The position numbers and the translations under genes were made by a program. From positions 1 through 41,919 of IMG/VR virus record IMGVR_UViG_3300023284_000779: a stretch of 41,919 nt of DNA. One strand, 5' to 3'. Below are positions 38,524-41,919 of the stretch, in pieces; position 1 is the stretch's first letter, and each line of letters begins with the position of its first letter. The stretch comes from a virus. The notes under the pieces are model-generated. The model made no database searches. It had not been told where the DNA came from and saw only the letters and a program-made list of their open reading frames with translations.

Positions 38524-38952
38524 CTATTTGCTCGAACTCGTAGACTTTGCATCACTCTTTGAATCGGTAGTATTGGTGTTGGTGTTAGCGTTATCCTGGC
38601 TTGTAGTAGCACTGTTTCCAATAAAGGACCGGGCAGGCCTCAACACGCTGGCACCGCCTACAGTGCCGGCTGCACCCAAGGCAGCTTGACCCAGGCCCTT
38701 CAAGATACCGTCACCGCCTGCACTGTACTCACCTACCTTACGTGAGGTTACACCGTCATACAGGTAAGTCTCTATGACCGTAACCTTGGGACCGTCCTGG
38801 CCTCGGGAAGAGGTTTGGATTGACTCTACAAACCTACCGTCCATGAGTTTCACGTGTCCTAGGTTCTCTATGGTAGGAGCGCACCCAGACCACAGGAAGC
38901 CCACAGTAAAGAGTACAATTATGAGCCAGATCAATCCAAACCAGTTATTCAT
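38524..38952 (-). CDS. Lipoprotein with low-complexity tail, 142 residues
   Basis: The start at 38952 (MNNWFGLIWLIIVLFTVGFL, then WSGC) has GAGG six bases upstream; lipobox LWSGC at about residue 24. A beta-rich middle (VKLMDGRFVESIQTSS) and a Gly/Ala hinge lead into a Ser/Thr/Asn tail. The start overlaps the stop of a 24-residue TM peptide (ATGA). Function unknown; it may be an envelope protein of the lysis or exclusion type. Confidence 0.65.
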   Translation of the reverse strand: MNNWFGLIWLIIVLFTVGFLWSGCAPTIENLGHVKLMDGRFVESIQTSSRGQDGPKVTVIETYLYDGVTSRKVGEYSAGGDGILKGLGQAALGAAGTVGGASVLRPARSFIGNSATTSQDNANTNTNTTDSKSDAKSTSSSK

Positions 38953-39023
38953 TTCAACCTCAAAAGAAGATTCAGGAACAAAAAGATCATGCTTATGATG
39001 AGCCACGTGATAGGGTCACTCAT
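38949..39023 (-). CDS. 24-residue TM peptide coupled on both sides
   Basis: MSDPITWLIISMIFLFLNLL then LRLK. The ATG overlaps the upstream stop (39023-39020, ATGA), the stop overlaps the lipoprotein start (ATGA), and GGAGG lies five bases before the ATG. Two perfect junctions make this a convincing micro-gene despite its size. Confidence 0.6.
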   Translation of the reverse strand: MSDPITWLIISMIFLFLNLLLRLK

Positions 39024-39199
39024 TTGACCTCCCACCTGAGATGTTTCGCTCTTGCTATGTCATACTTCAGCGGCGACTGGAAGACAGTGGTAATGAACTC
39101 CCCTATTAGCTGAGACCCTTGATAGACCGTGACCGTCACGATCCTTTGAAAGTTCATTTGGGCAGCAACCTTGGGGTCGAACTTGCTAAGGTATCTCAC
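39020..39199 (-). CDS. Unknown protein, 59 residues
   Basis: GTG at 39199 overlaps the stop of the paralogue gene upstream (GTGA) with GGAAAG eight bases before; a TTG start at 39214 is the alternative. The product is alpha/beta (IVTVTVYQGSQLIGEFITTVF). No family recognised. Confidence 0.55.
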   Translation of the reverse strand: MRYLSKFDPKVAAQMNFQRIVTVTVYQGSQLIGEFITTVFQSPLKYDIARAKHLRWEVK

Positions 39200-39501
39200 T
39201 TCAGATCTTTCCAAGCTACTGCCATAAGGCAGAGCATTAGAACTCGCAGGTTCTTGAGTTTCTCGCCATCAGGCAGGCCACCTTTTAGCAAGGAAATGTC
39301 AACGTGCATGGCAAAGTTCTCATAGTCTCCATCGGGCGCAAAGGCCGCTACATAGCGTTTCACCTCTGCGATCTGGGCAGCACAGTAATTCCATTTCCTC
39401 GTTGCGCCTTTTACAGCAACACAGGAATACTCGCACTTTCCATCGTGTACTCGCTCCGCTGCCTCTAAATAGATTTCAGTCAGTGTCTTTTTCTGCCTCA
39501 T
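39196..39501 (-). CDS. Paralogue pair member 1, 101 residues
   Basis: Start at 39501 overlaps the upstream stop (ATGA). The protein aligns by eye with the next gene: EIYLEAAERVHDGKCEYSCVAV vs a similar helix, and C-terminal LRVLMLCLMAVAWKDL vs FRVLLLSMVKAAWRDL. Both have an internal Cys pair. Function unknown; duplication suggests accessory adaptation. Confidence 0.65.
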   Translation of the reverse strand: MRQKKTLTEIYLEAAERVHDGKCEYSCVAVKGATRKWNYCAAQIAEVKRYVAAFAPDGDYENFAMHVDISLLKGGLPDGEKLKNLRVLMLCLMAVAWKDLK

Positions 39502-39833
39502 ATCAAGTCCCTCCATGCAGCCTTGACCATACTGAGTAGCAAGACCCTGAACTGCCGGCCCTCGTAAGTTTCGTGCCGGGCGTGCTTGTTAACAGCAGTC
39601 AATAAGGGGTCTGTGTCTTCAGGCTGACCTTCCTTTATTCTGGGGAGTCTATAGCTCAACACCTCCCGGTAGAGGTTCTCTACAGGGTAATTGTATCTGT
39701 AACAGTCAGAGTCAAAACCATTTATATTCCTATCGGCTATTGACAAAGCATTACAAGAGAAACTCTCCCCTTCAGATACTAGCCTTATGGCCTCATCGAA
39801 TACGGCATCAACCTTTTGCAGCTTTGTTCTCAT
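39498..39833 (-). CDS. Paralogue pair member 2, 111 residues
   Basis: VFDEAIRLVSEGESFSCNALS and the C-terminal FRVLLLSMVKAAWRDL match its downstream paralogue. The gene overlaps both neighbours. Function unknown. Confidence 0.65.
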   Translation of the reverse strand: MRTKLQKVDAVFDEAIRLVSEGESFSCNALSIADRNINGFDSDCYRYNYPVENLYREVLSYRLPRIKEGQPEDTDPLLTAVNKHARHETYEGRQFRVLLLSMVKAAWRDLI

Positions 39834-40026
39834 CTGGTACCTCCTTTAACATGAGTCTACAGTCTTCGCACTGCCAACCGTTGTAAGGATCTTCTCTGAA
39901 TCCCTGCGTGTGCGCCCGGTATTCCCAGTCATCTGCTCCGAAGAGTGCCAAGGGACCATGCCTTACATAGATGGTCTTATGGCACCCGGTACAGTCTAAC
40001 CGGCTGAATTTATCAGGAGGAAACAT
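39808..40026 (-). CDS. Zinc-ribbon-like protein, 72 residues
   Basis: CTGCHKTIYVRHG (12-15) and CEDCRLMLKE (near 53) form a two-CxxC zinc ribbon. It shares a base with the upstream peptide stop (TGATG) and overlaps the paralogue gene by 26 bases. Possibly a DNA-binding or transcription accessory protein. Confidence 0.65.
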   Translation of the reverse strand: MFPPDKFSRLDCTGCHKTIYVRHGPLALFGADDWEYRAHTQGFREDPYNGWQCEDCRLMLKEVPDENKAAKG

Positions 40027-40133
40027 CAGACCTTCTCCTTATGCCGCTCGTAAAGCAATATCGCTAGATAGCCTGCGACCCCATACAGAGCTACAAAGAC
40101 TAGACCTAGGAGTCTCATTACGTCACGGACCAT
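40026..40133 (-). CDS. Small single-TM peptide, 35 residues
   Basis: MVRDVMRLLGLVFVALYGVA then GYLAILLYERHKEKV: a basic N-terminus, one TM, a basic tail. AGGAG lies eight bases before the ATG and the stop overlaps the next start. Probable micro-gene. Confidence 0.55.
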   Translation of the reverse strand: MVRDVMRLLGLVFVALYGVAGYLAILLYERHKEKV

Positions 40134-40197
40134 TTTTACTTCTCCTTCTACAGCTACAGGAACACTACAGCAGCCCTTTTTTGCTTTTCCTCAAAAT

Positions 40198-40232
40198 CCA
40201 GTCAAGAAAAAAGCTAAAAATTTTTAGACTGG
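40198..40232 (-). terminator. Inverted repeat with A/T core, possible terminator
   Basis: CCAGTC 40198-40203 and GACTGG 40227-40232 are inverted repeats enclosing the palindrome CTAAAAATTTTTAG (40214-40227). Read on the minus strand it is followed by a T-rich run, so it may end transcription after the gene at 40224-40553. The stem is A/T-rich and weak. Confidence 0.4.
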
Positions 40233-40553
40233 GCTTTTTACCCGGATCACTTCTACCTCTGACACTGTAACCCGAACTTCCTTTTGATGATTCAAAGCCC
40301 GTAGGCTTTCCGCAAAGGCTGAGATCACAAAGGAGTCATAGGTTGACTGAACCTCGATCATCTTAAAGCTTTCCCATTTCCCATTATAAAGGCCTTCTCC
40401 TGTATAGACGGAAGCAAATTTAAAGGTTGACTCTATCAATTTGACTGAGGCTTCCTTTTCAGTCTGCTCGAAGTATATCCGGTAAAGGTAGATTCTCTGG
40501 TTACTTTGCAAGCTTTTGGGCAGTTCAGAACTTATCTCTGGTAGTTTTCGCAT
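40224..40553 (-). CDS. Unknown protein, 109 residues
   Basis: Beta-rich with a dense strand pattern (RIYLYRIYFEQTEKEASVKLI, VTVSEVEVIRVKSPV). No family recognised. A stem-loop overlaps its stop. Confidence 0.6.
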   Translation of the reverse strand: MRKLPEISSELPKSLQSNQRIYLYRIYFEQTEKEASVKLIESTFKFASVYTGEGLYNGKWESFKMIEVQSTYDSFVISAFAESLRALNHQKEVRVTVSEVEVIRVKSPV

Positions 40554-40565
40554 GGTTACTCCTTC

Positions 40566-41693
40566 CTAATAGAGTGCTAATGCTTCCTCTATTATATTTC
40601 CAACTCGGACCTTCTCAGCCTCAGTCAACCATGACTTGTCAAGAGTATTTTCATTGGAGTCTGAGTCACTATTTAGCTGAGGCTTTCCATGACTGTCATG
40701 ATAGGCGCATAGCACGTAAGGATTGACAAAGGCAGTCAAGGGACGGATAGCTTTCAAGAACCCTAGCGTCAAGGTGTAATCATGCGGCCCTCTATCATCT
40801 CCGGGTATTCCGAATATGATATTAGGTATTAGCTTGACGGAAGGGTAGGCCTTCAATGCAAGGCAAAGCTTCCGAACCATGTAAGGCGTATGAGGTTTGT
40901 TCCAAGCTTTGAGAGTCTTGGGGTCCATAGATTCAACCCCTATTTCCAAATATTTCACGTGATAGTGCAAAGCCCATAGGTGCAAATGCTTCAGTGCATC
41001 AATAGCAGTGCTTTGAACTATAAACCCCTTGAACTTGGGATTGTAGGCCTTGACTGTATTGTAGACCTTCTCTATAAGCTTCCAGTTTTTAGCCTGCCCA
41101 AAAGTCTTATCATCTATATAGAGTAACTCAAAGCTTAAAGGCTTGAAGCTTTTAACATCTGCCATAATTTCTAGCTCGAACCGCTCTGTCAAGGTTCGAG
41201 GGATAGAACAAAAAGAGCACTTGTAAAGACAACCATAGCTCAAAGCAAGCCTAGGTATGCAAGGTACGCCTGCCCAAAAGTGATAGCTCGGACCTCTGGT
41301 ATTATCCCAGTCAAAATGCTTTCCCAAGTCATCGGGCTTGTCAAGCCATATCAGGTTATAGTCTTCGAGTTCAATAAAAGTGCTAGGGTTCACATATCCG
41401 CCTAGATAGAAACTGACTTCAGGATTGAGTCTTATCAATTCCTTCCATGCCTTTGAGTTAACGTCTAGGACTGAACCTATGACAGACTTGACGCTATCAG
41501 GAAGCTTGACCGGTTCTTCTAGACACCTAAAATCTGACATCTCTTGAAGCTTGCCCATTACAATTGCAGCCCATGTTGGCACTTCGAGATAAGCCCTACT
41601 AGCGCAGTGGTAACCCTCTGTTTTCTCCCAAACCCGCTGCGTGTATTCCAGCAAAGGGTTAGCCTTGTTTCTAAACTGTATAAGGTCAATCAT
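40566..41693 (-). CDS. Radical SAM enzyme
   Basis: The 375-residue protein has the radical SAM motif C-x3-C-x2-C at C155, C159, C162 (SYGCLYKCSFCSIP), then ELLYIDDKTFGQ, EIGVESMDPKTLKAW and IPNIIFGIPGDD, matching the SAM barrel of the Elp3/MiaB/B12-type group. The N-terminal 140 residues may contain a cobalamin-binding-like domain (FYLGGYVNPS), inferred only. Radical SAM enzymes in phages can modify nucleobases or tRNA, or act in metabolism. The substrate is unknown. It starts immediately after the stop of the edge gene. Confidence 0.85.
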   Translation of the reverse strand: MIDLIQFRNKANPLLEYTQRVWEKTEGYHCASRAYLEVPTWAAIVMGKLQEMSDFRCLEEPVKLPDSVKSVIGSVLDVNSKAWKELIRLNPEVSFYLGGYVNPSTFIELEDYNLIWLDKPDDLGKHFDWDNTRGPSYHFWAGVPCIPRLALSYGCLYKCSFCSIPRTLTERFELEIMADVKSFKPLSFELLYIDDKTFGQAKNWKLIEKVYNTVKAYNPKFKGFIVQSTAIDALKHLHLWALHYHVKYLEIGVESMDPKTLKAWNKPHTPYMVRKLCLALKAYPSVKLIPNIIFGIPGDDRGPHDYTLTLGFLKAIRPLTAFVNPYVLCAYHDSHGKPQLNSDSDSNENTLDKSWLTEAEKVRVGNIIEEALALY

Positions 41694-41918
41694 CTAGTTA
41701 TCCTTATGACTACCGGGGAAAATATCGTGGTTATTTGGCCGGCCACCTCGTAAGTGATCCCATATTAACCACTGACAAAGGAAAGTATTGACCTCAAATG
41801 GTTTGCCCAGGTCTCTAATTCTACCCTCAATATCAAGATAGTTTCTCTTCGATATAGTCTTGAAGCTTGAATATCCCAGGAAGTGCTTTTGGACCCAGGT
41901 GTCAATACACGCTAGGTC
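41694..41918 (-). CDS. Partial CDS at right edge (C-terminal 74 residues)
   Basis: The reading frame enters from the right edge and stops with TAG at 41696-41694. The visible part DLACIDTWVQKHFLGYSSFK ... RDLGKPFEVNTFLCQWLIW looks like a genuine folded domain end. The LACIDTWVQK stretch recalls the helix after the catalytic Asp in some HhH DNA glycosylases, but this is a weak match. It is the gene directly upstream of radical SAM, so the two may act together. Confidence 0.6.
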   Translation of the reverse strand, partial: DLACIDTWVQKHFLGYSSFKTISKRNYLDIEGRIRDLGKPFEVNTFLCQWLIWDHLRGGRPNNHDIFPGSHKDN

Positions 41919-41919
41919 T

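Noticed and set aside
1-41919. CRISPR array, integrase, repressor or insertion sequence
   Set aside because: No direct-repeat array, tyrosine or serine recombinase pattern, or transposase was seen. Absence in this window does not prove absence in the genome.

Overview
The window is a piece of a tailed double-stranded DNA bacteriophage genome (class Caudoviricetes), apparently virulent and podovirus-like. The basis is a large terminase, a portal protein, an N4-gp56-type major capsid protein, a beta-propeller tail-nozzle candidate, three very large internal-virion candidates, no recognisable tape measure or sheath gene, and a family-A DNA polymerase replication module. I see no integrase or repressor. 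Several lipoproteins and signal-peptide proteins suggest a Gram-negative host. Both ends cut through genes, so the genome continues beyond the window. Genes are packed with TAATG, ATGA and GTGA stop/start overlaps, so much of the phage is probably translated as coupled operons.

Layout. (1) 1-23501, plus strand: packaging and virion genes. The order is terminase, HNH endonuclease, portal, small head proteins, pectate-lyase-like beta-helix protein, HNH endonuclease, alpha/beta hydrolase, a run of lipoproteins and secreted proteins including a signal-peptide-bearing fibre-like protein, scaffold candidate, a structured leader, major capsid protein, a second structured element, small proteins, three large internal-virion candidates, a TM/coiled-coil protein, tail nozzle candidate, a cysteine-rich protein, a receptor-binding fibre and a head-tail adaptor. 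(2) 23502-23760: a non-coding block that folds as a four-way junction, followed by a small two-TM ORF whose ribosome site sits in a hairpin. (3) 23760-33788, minus strand: DNA metabolism. It holds a SLOG-family protein, an RNase H-fold exonuclease, family-A DNA polymerase split into two ORFs, an HNH endonuclease, a possible primase-related protein, a candidate ssDNA-binding protein, a RecA-like ATPase and a PD-(D/E)XK nuclease. (4) 33789-35374, plus strand: an unusual tRNA-Met-like gene and a short operon ending in a RecA/DnaB-like ATPase. (5) 35288-41918, minus strand: accessory genes, including a SleB-like endolysin, a sigma-like protein, many zinc-finger and membrane peptides, a tandem paralogue pair, a radical SAM enzyme and a partial gene at the edge.

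The most unusual signals are RNA-level: a capsid leader with nested hairpins and a loop-downstream pseudoknot, a second pseudoknot candidate after the capsid gene that shares an inverted 10-mer with the leader, and a four-way-junction RNA before a membrane-protein ORF. Also notable are the split polymerase bridged by two tiny coupled ORFs, a dispersed GTTTAAACGA motif (five copies), a tRNA-like gene with a shrunken D-arm, and a set of exported proteins encoded inside the virion module. Family assignments were made by reading motifs, without database searches.
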